From: Chloroflexota bacterium
GTDB lineage: Bacteria > Chloroflexota > Limnocylindria > Limnocylindrales > CSP1-4
Direction of reading: 5' to 3'
DNA: 5,686 nt
Assembly: GCA_021812735.1 (NCBI GenBank)
Contig: JAKAMV010000672.1
Location: 1-5,686 of the forward strand
Under the pieces are notes generated by a model, which worked only from the letters and a program-made list of their open reading frames with translations, did no database searches and was not told the origin of the DNA. Both the position numbers and the translations under genes were made by a program. The number at the start of each line of letters is the position of its first letter. Position 1 is the stretch's first letter. Of this stretch, positions 1 to 4,836 are shown one piece after another.

Positions 1-433
1 CCACGTCCTGGACGGTCAGCCGCTCGATCGCGATCCGGTACCGGTCGGGCCGCGACAGCACGGGCTTGCCCGTGCGGAAGACGTCGGGCAGGTGTCCGTA
101 GTCGAGGCTGCCGACGGCGGCGAACTGGAACTGCCCGCCGAGGAACTCCGGGCGGTCGGGGTCGAGCAGGATCTTGGCGACGTCGCCCGGGACGCGGATC
201 CGGCCGTCGACCGTCTCGACCAGGGCGAACGCGTCGGCTCCCCACGCCCAGCGACCCGCCAGCGACGGCTCGACGCCGGTCCTCGCGCCCAGCTCGGCAG
301 CCGTGAGCCCGTGCGTCCCGGCGTCGCGCAGCGCGTCGAACAGGCCGAGCTCCAGCCCCGTGAAGACGTACCAGGTGCGGTAGAAGCCGCGGAGGCTGCC
401 GACCAGGTCTTCGAAGCGGTCGTCGAGGCGCAT
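1..433 (-). CDS. SAM-dependent methyltransferase, N-terminal part (runs off left edge)
   Basis: The reading frame is open from an ATG at 433 to the left edge, giving 144 residues with no stop. Residues about 8-90 look like the winged-helix dimerisation domain found before the Rossmann fold in O-methyltransferases of small molecules: an aromatic helix (GFYRTWYVFTGLELGLFDAL, residues 16-35), then LTAAELGARTGVEP (43-56) as the DNA-binding-like helix pair, then a short wing with FALVETVDGRIRV (69-81). The catalytic SAM-binding domain (GxGxG) would lie beyond the window, so methyltransferase activity is inferred from the N-terminal domain only. Family members usually have about 330-350 residues. 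No Shine-Dalgarno sequence precedes the ATG, but a CACAAT hexamer sits 6 nt before it, so the mRNA may be leaderless. It is divergent from the sigma-factor operon. The substrate cannot be told. Confidence 0.72.
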   Translation of the reverse strand, partial: MRLDDRFEDLVGSLRGFYRTWYVFTGLELGLFDALRDAGTHGLTAAELGARTGVEPSLAGRWAWGADAFALVETVDGRIRVPGDVAKILLDPDRPEFLGGQFQFAAVGSLDYGHLPDVFRTGKPVLSRPDRYRIAIERLTVQDV

Positions 434-439
434 GGCTGC

Positions 440-445
440 ATTGTG
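440..445 (-). promoter_or_regulatory. Candidate -10 element for the methyltransferase gene
   Basis: On the minus strand CACAAT (4 of 6 matches to TATAAT) is followed by 6 nt and then the ATG at 433. The same spacing is seen for the much better TATACT element of the aminotransferase gene, and it implies a transcript starting at or next to the start codon. No convincing -35 hexamer is seen, so the call is weak. Confidence 0.3.
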
Positions 446-473
446 GCATGCGACGATGCGCGTGCTGCATGCC
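445..473. promoter_or_regulatory. Inverted repeat GGCATGC-N15-GCATGCC between divergent genes
   Basis: Perfect 7-bp arms lie at 445-451 and 467-473. Each contains the palindrome GCATGC, and the two copies are 21 bp apart, about two helical turns. The site is immediately upstream of the candidate -10 of the methyltransferase gene and about 80 bp before the sigma-factor start. This suits an operator for a dimeric or paired-dimer regulator of one or both genes. The regulatory role is inferred from position and symmetry only. Confidence 0.35.
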
Positions 474-514
474 GCGCGGTCGTCGCCGGGTATCGGTTGC
501 GGTCCGCCGCAACG

Positions 515-540
515 TGCAACCGGGCCGCCACCGGCCGTGT
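515..540 (+). promoter_or_regulatory. Possible ECF-type promoter of the sigma-factor operon
   Basis: TGCAACC (515-521) resembles the GGAAC/GCAAC -35 element of ECF promoters. After a 15-bp gap comes CGTGT (536-540), which resembles the -10 CGT element. Transcription would start near 546-552, at or close to the ATG at 552, so the operon could be leaderless and autoregulated as ECF operons often are. Short matches like these occur by chance in GC-rich DNA. Confidence 0.25.
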
Positions 541-551
541 TCTACCGAGTG

Positions 552-1130
552 ATGGACGACCAAGCCCTCGCCGACGCCCTCGCCCGCGACCTCGACGCCG
601 CCTTCGAGCCGCTCGTGCGCGCGCACGCCGACCGCTGCTACGCGATCGCGCTGCGCGTGCTCGGCAATCCCCACGACGCCGAGGACGTGGCCCAAGACGC
701 GCTGGTCCGCGCGTATCGCGCGCTGGCCTCGTACGAGCCGGCGCGCATCCGGTCGCTCCGGCTGCGGCCGTGGCTGGCCACGATCGTGATCAACCTGTGC
801 CGCAACCACGCCCGGCGGGCCCGCCCGACGACGGTCCAGCTCGACGGGCTCGACGCGGCCGGCGCCGAGCCGGCGACCTCCGACGGCTCGGGTCCCGCCG
901 CGATGGCCGAGGCGGCGGACGAGCGGGCGCGCCTGGCGCTGGCGCTGGCATCCCTGCCAGAGCTGTACCGCGTGCCGCTGGTCCTCCGCCACGTCGTCGA
1001 CCTCTCGTACCCCGAACTCGCTGAGATCCTCGGCCGTCCCGAGGGAACGCTGAAGGCCCAGGTCCACCGCGGGCTCGCGATGCTGCGCGCCGTCGCGGTG
1101 GAGGCCGGGCTCGAGGAGGTGAGCGCATGA
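552..1130 (+). CDS. ECF-type sigma-70 family RNA polymerase sigma factor
   Basis: This 192-residue protein has the two-domain layout and size of extracytoplasmic-function sigma factors. Region sigma2 covers about residues 18-88, with the region 2.2 signature DAEDVAQDALVRAYRAL (42-58) that contacts the core polymerase beta' subunit, followed by RPWLATIVINLCRNHARR (72-89). A linker rich in Ala, Asp and Ser (about 95-125) leads to region sigma4 (about 128-180). There LPELYRVPLVLRHVVDLSY (135-153) and the helix-turn-helix around PELAEILGRPEGTLKAQVHR (154-173) would read the -35 element. The ATG at 552 is chosen because it directly precedes the conserved domain. In-frame ATGs at 432 and 456 would add an unconserved low-complexity extension and run back over the inverted repeat and, for 432, the neighbouring start codon. 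The stop overlaps the next start as ATGA, so the two genes are translationally coupled. No classical anti-sigma gene is adjacent; the partner is an Ada/OGT-like repair protein. Confidence 0.92.
   Translation: MDDQALADALARDLDAAFEPLVRAHADRCYAIALRVLGNPHDAEDVAQDALVRAYRALASYEPARIRSLRLRPWLATIVINLCRNHARRARPTTVQLDGLDAAGAEPATSDGSGPAAMAEAADERARLALALASLPELYRVPLVLRHVVDLSYPELAEILGRPEGTLKAQVHRGLAMLRAVAVEAGLEEVSA
1113..1120 (+). promoter_or_regulatory. Strong ribosome binding site inside the sigma-factor gene
   Basis: GAGGAGGT, nearly a full anti-16S match, ends 6 nt before the ATG at 1127. It fixes the start of the repair gene at the ATGA overlap and means that gene can be efficiently translated from the shared mRNA. 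Confidence 0.8.
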
Positions 1131-1912
1131 CACCCGACCGCGCGGAGCTGACGGAGCTGGCCGCCGCCGCGCCGGCCGGCCTCGCGGACGACATCCTCGT
1201 CGAGGTCGGCCTGGCCGACCGCATCGCGCCCATCACCGCGCCCGTCGGGACGCTCTGGGTGGGGTGGAACGGCCGCGGCGTGGCCTCCGTGGACCTCTCG
1301 GACGACGGGCCGTCGGCCCGCAGTGCCCACGAGGCTCGGACCGGTCGCCGGACGCTGCTCGCCGACGCGCTGCCCGCCGGACTCGCGCGGTCGATCTCGC
1401 GCCGACTGGCCGGCGACCGCGGCGCCGCCATCCCGCTGGACCTGCGCGGGCGCACCCCGTTCGAGGTGGCGGTCTGGAAGAAGGCGCTCGAGATCCCGTT
1501 CGGCGAGGTCCGGCCCTACGGCTGGATCGCCGTCGAGATCGGCCGGCCCAGGGCCGTTCGGGCGGTCGGCACAGCGCTGGGCCACAACCCGGTCCCGCTG
1601 GTGGTCCCCTGCCACCGCGTCGTCCGCAGCGACGGGATGATCGGCAACTACTCGCTGGGCGGTCCCCACAACAAGCGGCTGATCCTGGCCGCGGAGGGCG
1701 TCGACCCGGCAGCGCTCGAGGAGGCGGCCCGCAACGGCGAGCGCCTCGTGGGATCGGACACGACGCACATCGTGTGCTGGCCCACCTGTCGCCATGCCCG
1801 GCGCGTCACGCCGCGGCACCGCGTCTCGTTCCGGTCGCTTCGCGAGGCCGGCGCCCGCGGCTACCGGCCCTGCAAGGTCTGCCGGCCGACCGCCGCCGAC
1901 CGGGCGGCGTAG
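1127..1912 (+). CDS. O6-alkylguanine-DNA alkyltransferase fused to a C-terminal Ada zinc domain
   Basis: The 261-residue protein repairs alkylated DNA by irreversible transfer of the alkyl group to its own cysteine. Residues about 37-105 resemble the ribonuclease-H-like N-terminal domain (APVGTLWVGWNGRGVASVDL). Residues 108-192 are the catalytic DNA-binding domain: Y131, arginine finger R145 in RAVG, Asn hinge N154, active site PCHRV with acceptor C162, GNYSLGG, and E190. Residues about 205-255 match the metal-binding domain of Ada: C217-x3-C221-x27-C249-x2-C252, with YRPCKVCRP at the end. In E. coli Ada the first of these cysteines accepts methyl groups from phosphotriesters. Ada has its zinc domain first, then an AraC-type helix-turn-helix, then the alkyltransferase; here the order is reversed and the helix-turn-helix is absent. 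Residues 1-36 belong to neither domain. The gene is coupled to the ECF sigma gene, in the usual anti-sigma position, which suggests a regulatory as well as a repair role (inference). Confidence 0.9.
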   Translation: MTPDRAELTELAAAAPAGLADDILVEVGLADRIAPITAPVGTLWVGWNGRGVASVDLSDDGPSARSAHEARTGRRTLLADALPAGLARSISRRLAGDRGAAIPLDLRGRTPFEVAVWKKALEIPFGEVRPYGWIAVEIGRPRAVRAVGTALGHNPVPLVVPCHRVVRSDGMIGNYSLGGPHNKRLILAAEGVDPAALEEAARNGERLVGSDTTHIVCWPTCRHARRVTPRHRVSFRSLREAGARGYRPCKVCRPTAADRAA

Positions 1913-1945
1913 CCCGACGGGCAGGACCCCGGCATCGCGGTGCGG

Positions 1946-1970
1946 GGCGGCGTGGGTCGCCCGCCGTTTG
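1946..1970 (+). terminator. Weak candidate terminator after the sigma/repair operon
   Basis: GGCGGCG (1946-1952) pairs with CGCCCGCC (1958-1965), giving 7 bp with one bulged C and a 5-nt loop, followed by GTTTG. A second overlapping stem (CCCCGGCA with TGCGGGG, 1927-1947) lies just upstream. The T-run is only three long, so intrinsic termination is plausible but unproven. The position, 33 bp past the stop and before the next promoter, fits. Confidence 0.35.
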
Positions 1971-2004
1971 GCCTAGTCGCGTAGCGCAAGCCGACGCGGC
2001 TCGG

Positions 2005-2010
2005 TAGACT
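2005..2010 (+). promoter_or_regulatory. Candidate -10 element for the EamA transporter gene
   Basis: TAGACT in the context CGGTAGACTG matches TATAAT at 4 of 6 positions and lies 38 nt before the ATG at 2049. The -35 region is poor. A transcript starting near 2017 would have a leader of about 30 nt carrying the GAGGAG ribosome binding site at 2035-2040, 8 nt before the start. Confidence 0.4.
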
Positions 2011-2048
2011 GCCCGGACACCCGCATCCGTCCTCGAGGAGCCCAGACC

Positions 2049-3035
2049 ATGCGCCGCTCCGCCAGCCCGCTCGCCGCCTGGGCTGGCATCGTCGTCCTCT
2101 ACTTCGTCTGGGGCTCGACGTATCTCGGGATCCGCGTCTGCGTCGAGTCCATCCCGCCGTTCGTGATGGGCGGCATGCGCTTCATCGTCGCCGGGGCGAT
2201 CCTTGTCCCCGGGGTCATCGTCGCCTCGCGGGGACGGGTAGCTCGGCCGACGCCGGGCCAGCTCCGCGACGCGGCCATCGTCGGCAGCTTCCTCCTCGGC
2301 GGCGGGATGGGCCTCGTGGCGTGGGGCGAGCAGACGGTCGCGTCGGGGGTGGCCGCGCTCCTGATCGCGCTGATGCCGATGTGGGTCGGCCTCTTCAGCC
2401 TCGCCCTGTTCCGCGACCGGATGCCGCGGCGCGCCGTCGTCGGCACGGTGATCGGGTTGGGGGGCGTCGCCGTGCTCGCCGGCCCGGCCCTGGGCGGGGG
2501 CGGCTCGGAGGCCACGGGCATCCTGGCGCTGCTCGTCTCGCCGATGTGCTGGGCCACGGGCTCGCTCTACGCCACGCGCCGGGCGGTACTGCCGAAGCCC
2601 GCCCTGCTCGCCACCGGCATCGAGATGCTCGCCGGGGGCGTGCTCATGCTCCTCATCGCCCTCGTCGTCGGCGAGTGGGGCGTATTCGACCCCGCGGCGG
2701 TGGCCCCGGTGGCCTGGCTTGGCCTCGCGTACCTTATCGTGGTCGGGAGCCTCGTCGGCTACGTGACGTACAGCTGGCTGCTCGGCGTCGCGCCGCTCGG
2801 CCGGATCACCACGTACGCGTACGTGAACCCCATCGTGGCCGTCGTGCTCGGCTGGCTGCTCCTCGGCGAGGCCGTCACGGCCCAGACGATCGCCGCCGCG
2901 GTCGTCATCGTGGCCGGCGTGGCGCTGATCGTCTCCGCCACGGGACGTCACGGCCCGACGACCACGGGCCGGACCGAGCCCGCCAGGACCAGCGAGGCGG
3001 CGGTCGTCGCCGAGGGCGAGGTGGTCGCCGTCTGA
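2049..3035 (+). CDS. EamA/DMT-family inner-membrane transporter, YedA-like
   Basis: The 328-residue protein has ten predicted membrane helices in two EamA repeats, about residues 10-145 and 155-297. Repeat 1 begins with LYFVWGSTYLGIRVCVESIP (17-36), holds PPFVMGGMRFIVAGA (36-50), and continues with GLVAWGEQTVASGVAALLIA (88-107). Repeat 2 holds SPMCWATGSLYATRR (164-178), TGIEMLAGGVLML (189-201) and TTYAYVNPIVAVVLGWLLLGE (254-274), whose AYVNP motif is characteristic of the family. These segments are very close to those of E. coli YedA. Family members export amino acids and other small metabolites; the substrate of this one is unknown. A hydrophilic 30-residue tail follows the last helix. The start is fixed by GAGGAG 8 nt upstream. 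The gene appears monocistronic and converges on the acyl-CoA dehydrogenase gene with 4 bp between stop codons. Confidence 0.92.
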   Translation: MRRSASPLAAWAGIVVLYFVWGSTYLGIRVCVESIPPFVMGGMRFIVAGAILVPGVIVASRGRVARPTPGQLRDAAIVGSFLLGGGMGLVAWGEQTVASGVAALLIALMPMWVGLFSLALFRDRMPRRAVVGTVIGLGGVAVLAGPALGGGGSEATGILALLVSPMCWATGSLYATRRAVLPKPALLATGIEMLAGGVLMLLIALVVGEWGVFDPAAVAPVAWLGLAYLIVVGSLVGYVTYSWLLGVAPLGRITTYAYVNPIVAVVLGWLLLGEAVTAQTIAAAVVIVAGVALIVSATGRHGPTTTGRTEPARTSEAAVVAEGEVVAV

Positions 3036-3043
3036 CGCGTCAG
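3032..3043. repeat. 12-bp perfect palindrome containing both convergent stop codons
   Basis: CTGACGCGTCAG holds the TGA of the transporter (3033-3035) and the TGA of the acyl-CoA dehydrogenase (3040-3042 on the minus strand). No T-run lies on either side, so it is not a standard intrinsic terminator. The palindrome partly follows from two TGA codons facing each other. Confidence 0.6.
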
Positions 3044-4242
3044 CCCCGCTCGAACCCCTGGGCCGGCCACGGCTCGCAGCGCAGCGGGCGGTCCCGGCGG
3101 TAGCCCAGCGCGTAGTCGGCCTGGATCAGCGTGTGCAGCTGGCTGGTGCCCTCGTAGATCACCGCGGCCTTGCTGTTGCGCAGGTACCGCTCGACCGGGA
3201 ACTCGTTCGAGTAGCCGTTGGCGCCGTGGATCTGGATGGCGTCGAGCGCCGCCTGGACCGAGTGCTCGGTGGCGTGCCACTTGGCCAGCGACGTCTCGCG
3301 CGTGTTGCGCAGGCCCCGGTTCTTGAGCGCCGCCGCCTGCCACACGAGCAGGCGCCCGATCTCGGTCCCCTTCGCCATGTTGGCGATCATCTGCTTGACC
3401 AGCTGGTGCTGGCCGATCTCCTGGTCGAAGGTGTGGCGCTCGTGGGCGTACTTGAGCGACGCGTCGAGGCAGGCCTGGGCGAGGCCGACCGCGCCGGACG
3501 CCACGGTGAAGCGGCCCTGGTCGATCGCGCTCATGGCGATCAGGAACCCCTCCCCCTCCTCGCCGATCCGGTTCTCCACCGGCACGCGGACATTCTCGAA
3601 GTTGATCAGGCCCGTGTTGCCCGCCCGGATGCCCATCTTGCCGTGGAGCGTGCCCGTGGTCAGGCCGGGCATGCCCCGCTCCACCACGAACGCGGTGATG
3701 CCCTTGTGCCTCTTGGCGCGGTCGACGGTCGCGAAGACGAGGAAGTGGTCGGCGAGGTCGGCGAGGCTGATCCAGATCTTGCCGCCGTTGAGCACGTAGC
3801 TGTCGCCGTCCCGCCTCGCCGTCGTGGCCAGGTTGCCGGCATCGGTCCCGACGCCCGGCTCGGTCAGGCCGAACGTGGCCAGCTTCTCGCCCCTCGCCTG
3901 GGGCACGAGCCAGCGCTGCCGCTGCTCCTCCGTCGCCCACTGGAGGAGCGTGAGGCTGTTCAGCCCGACGTGGACGCTTTGGACCACGCGGAAGGACGTG
4001 TCGGCGCGCTCGAGCTCCTCGCACAGGATCGCGAAGCTCACGTAGTCCATCCCCGAGCCGCCGTACTGCTCCGGGATCGGCGCACCCAGGAACCCCAGCT
4101 CGCCCATCTTGTCGAACACCTCGCGGTGGGTCTCTCCGTTGGCGTCCCACTCGCGGATGTACGGGAGGATCTCGGCCTCGACGAACGCGCGGGCGGCGTC
4201 GCGGACGAGCTTGTTCTCGTCGGTGAGGGTGAAGTCGATCAC
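3040..4242 (-). CDS. Acyl-CoA dehydrogenase (FAD-dependent)
   Basis: The 400-residue protein has the full length of the family and would oxidise an acyl-CoA to the trans-2-enoyl-CoA, passing electrons to electron-transfer flavoprotein. The N-terminal helical domain spans about residues 4-118. The middle beta domain (about 122-225) contains the flavin and substrate motif FGLTEPGVGTDAGNL (124-138) and NGGKIWISLADLADHF (152-167). The C-terminal helical domain follows (about 232-380), with RFTVASGAVGLAQACLD (244-260), KYAHERHTFDQEIGQHQLV (264-282), QIHGANGYSNEFPVER (337-352) and the catalytic base E364 in IYEGTSQLH. Glu at this position is seen in short- and medium-chain, butyryl- and glutaryl-CoA dehydrogenases. 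The sequence after it (LHTLIQADYALGYR) and the short Arg/Pro-rich tail differ from the usual IQRLI ending, so chain specificity is not assigned. The start is a GTG with a weak GAGGCG ribosome site (4252-4257) 9 nt upstream. Confidence 0.95.
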   Translation of the reverse strand: MIDFTLTDENKLVRDAARAFVEAEILPYIREWDANGETHREVFDKMGELGFLGAPIPEQYGGSGMDYVSFAILCEELERADTSFRVVQSVHVGLNSLTLLQWATEEQRQRWLVPQARGEKLATFGLTEPGVGTDAGNLATTARRDGDSYVLNGGKIWISLADLADHFLVFATVDRAKRHKGITAFVVERGMPGLTTGTLHGKMGIRAGNTGLINFENVRVPVENRIGEEGEGFLIAMSAIDQGRFTVASGAVGLAQACLDASLKYAHERHTFDQEIGQHQLVKQMIANMAKGTEIGRLLVWQAAALKNRGLRNTRETSLAKWHATEHSVQAALDAIQIHGANGYSNEFPVERYLRNSKAAVIYEGTSQLHTLIQADYALGYRRDRPLRCEPWPAQGFERG

Positions 4243-4308
4243 GATTCGGTGCGCCTCGGGCTAGCGGCTGCGGGCCCCCGCTCTGTCTTGGGGGGCGGCC
4301 CCGCAGTC

Positions 4309-4314
4309 ATGCTA
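4309..4314 (-). promoter_or_regulatory. Candidate -10 element for the acyl-CoA dehydrogenase gene
   Basis: On the minus strand the context is GGTAGCATGAC, with TAGCAT (4 of 6 matches to TATAAT) about 67 nt before the GTG start. The context resembles that of the transporter -10 (CGGTAGACTG). No good -35 is seen, so this is a weak call. Confidence 0.25.
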
Positions 4315-4348
4315 CCGCCGGGCGCGCGGCGTCCCGGCAGTGTTGCGC

Positions 4349-4370
4349 GACGGTGCCCGGCGTCACCGTC
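4349..4370. promoter_or_regulatory. Inverted repeat GACGGTG-N8-CACCGTC
   Basis: Perfect 7-bp arms lie at 4349-4355 and 4364-4370 around an 8-nt centre. The 22-bp dyad lies about 35 bp upstream of the candidate acyl-CoA dehydrogenase -10. It has the size of an operator for a dimeric helix-turn-helix regulator such as a TetR-type protein, but no regulator gene is present in the window to support this. Confidence 0.35.
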
Positions 4371-4389
4371 CGGCATCGCGAACCGCTCT

Positions 4390-4423
4390 CGCGGCGTCGC
4401 GGCCCGGTCCTGGCGACGCCGCG
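4390..4423. repeat. 11-bp perfect inverted repeat, strong hairpin
   Basis: CGCGGCGTCGC (4390-4400) and GCGACGCCGCG (4413-4423) are exact reverse complements around a 12-nt loop. This is the longest perfect dyad I found in the window. No T-run follows on either strand, so it does not look like an intrinsic terminator. It could be a protein-binding site or a structured part of a leader RNA. Confidence 0.55.
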
Positions 4424-4494
4424 TCGGCCACCGGCCGCCTCGCCTGCTGGGCTGCCGGCTCCGGTCGCGTCCCCCATCGCCCAAAGCAAGCGGG

Positions 4495-4689
4495 TTCCGG
4501 GTAGTTCACAAATCGCGGAACCACATGAGGCGGCCCGAGATGCGGCGGCCAGAGCGGCCCGACGTGGGGTGCCCGGAGCGGCCCGAGACGCGGCCAGAGC
4601 GGCCCGGCGTGGGGTGCCCCGAGCGGCCGAGCGACTGTCTCCGCCTGCCACGACTCCGGATCGTTCCGTGATTGGCGAATGACCCGGAA
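4495..4689. repeat. 195-bp unit bounded by 27-bp imperfect inverted repeats
   Basis: The left arm at 4495-4521, read on the minus strand, matches the right arm at 4663-4689 read on the plus strand at 22 of 27 positions. Both arms read GTTCCG(C/T)GATT at the outset and end in ACCCGGAA. Each arm is itself bounded by TTCCG and CGGAA with 16 nt between. The 141-bp interior contains the 45-bp tandem repeat. No target-site duplication is obvious outside the arms and no transposase is encoded. It could be a MITE-like element, a REPIN/BIME-type paired extragenic repeat, or two inverted copies of a regulator site. Confidence 0.6.
4531..4635. repeat. GC-rich tandem repeat, two 45-bp copies plus a partial copy
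   Basis: Copies at 4546-4590 and 4591-4635 are nearly identical over their first 37 bases (2 mismatches) and then differ by a small indel. A partial copy precedes them at 4531. The core CGGCC occurs at 4531, 4546, 4555, 4579, 4591, 4600 and 4624. The gaps are 15, 9, 24, 12, 9 and 24, all multiples of three. Read as protein it gives 15-residue repeats on either strand, but no recognisable gene contains them. Confidence 0.7.
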
Positions 4690-4690
4690 A

Positions 4691-4717
4691 CTGCCAACTG
4701 GCGGCAGTGGTTGGCAG
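4691..4717. repeat. Inverted repeat CTGCCAAC-N11-GTTGGCAG
   Basis: Perfect 8-bp arms lie at 4691-4698 and 4710-4717. An alternative overlapping dyad pairs ACTGCC (4690-4695) with GGCAGT (4703-4708), so two mutually exclusive stems are possible. It starts directly after the right arm of the 195-bp unit and lies about 110 bp upstream of the aminotransferase -10. It may be an upstream operator or part of the repeat unit. Confidence 0.45.
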
Positions 4718-4788
4718 CGAGGCACACCCGCGCCGCACGGGGCGAGCGCAGGGCCGATTGCTGCGCCAGCAGTGGATGGACGGCCGCC

Positions 4789-4801
4789 CGGCGTGACGCC
4801 G
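4789..4801. promoter_or_regulatory. Palindrome CGGCGT-G-ACGCCG at the aminotransferase -35 region
   Basis: Perfect 6-bp arms lie around one central base, ending 23 nt before the TATACT -10 and abutting or just overlapping where the -35 would be. A regulator bound here could either block polymerase or activate it. The cognate regulator is unknown. Confidence 0.4.
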
Positions 4802-4803
4802 CA

Positions 4804-4830
4804 TTGCGCGCCCGGGCCGCTGCCTATACT
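4804..4830 (+). promoter_or_regulatory. Promoter of the aminotransferase gene, leaderless type
   Basis: TATACT (4825-4830) matches TATAAT at 5 of 6 positions and is exactly 6 nt before the GTG at 4837, so transcription would begin at the start codon. A modest -35, TTGCGC (4804-4809), lies 15 bp upstream. No Shine-Dalgarno sequence is present before the GTG, which fits leaderless translation. Confidence 0.6.
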
Positions 4831-4836
4831 CGGCCC

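Larger units (their letters stand above)
4243..4836. other. 594-bp intergenic region between divergent genes
   Basis: I see no convincing gene here. Open frames exist on both strands but read as Ala/Arg/Pro-rich low-complexity peptides with no domain. The region holds promoter elements for both flanking genes, four separate dyads (4349-4370, 4390-4423, 4691-4717, 4789-4801), and a 195-bp inverted-repeat unit with an internal tandem repeat (4495-4689). A short structured RNA in this stretch cannot be excluded by eye. Confidence 0.7.

Noticed and set aside
432..551. Forty-residue N-terminal extension of the sigma factor from an upstream ATG at 432
   Set aside because: It would start across the neighbouring gene's start codon, has no ribosome site and no sigma-factor similarity. 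The ATG at 552 gives the normal family length.
638..1819. Long open frame on the minus strand, antisense to the sigma and repair genes (393 residues)
   Set aside because: It is a by-product of high GC at third codon positions. Its translation is Arg/Gly/Ala/Asp-rich with no domain, while both plus-strand frames have clear families.
1806..2951. Long minus-strand open frame antisense to the transporter (381 residues)
   Set aside because: The sequence is low-complexity and charge-rich, and the plus strand is a clear ten-helix transporter with a good ribosome site.
4390..4423. Intrinsic terminator for either neighbouring gene
   Set aside because: No T-run follows the stem on either strand, and both flanking genes point away from it.
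4531..4635. CRISPR array
   Set aside because: There are only about two copies, repeats are contiguous with no unique spacers, and no cas gene is present.
3133..4671. 512-residue plus-strand open frame antisense to the acyl-CoA dehydrogenase
   Set aside because: It has no recognisable domain, and the opposite strand encodes a full-length enzyme with all catalytic motifs. Its last part simply reads through the tandem repeat.
4495..4689. Insertion sequence with transposase
   Set aside because: The 141-bp interior is too short for a transposase and no flanking target-site duplication is visible. Only a non-autonomous or extragenic repeat remains possible.
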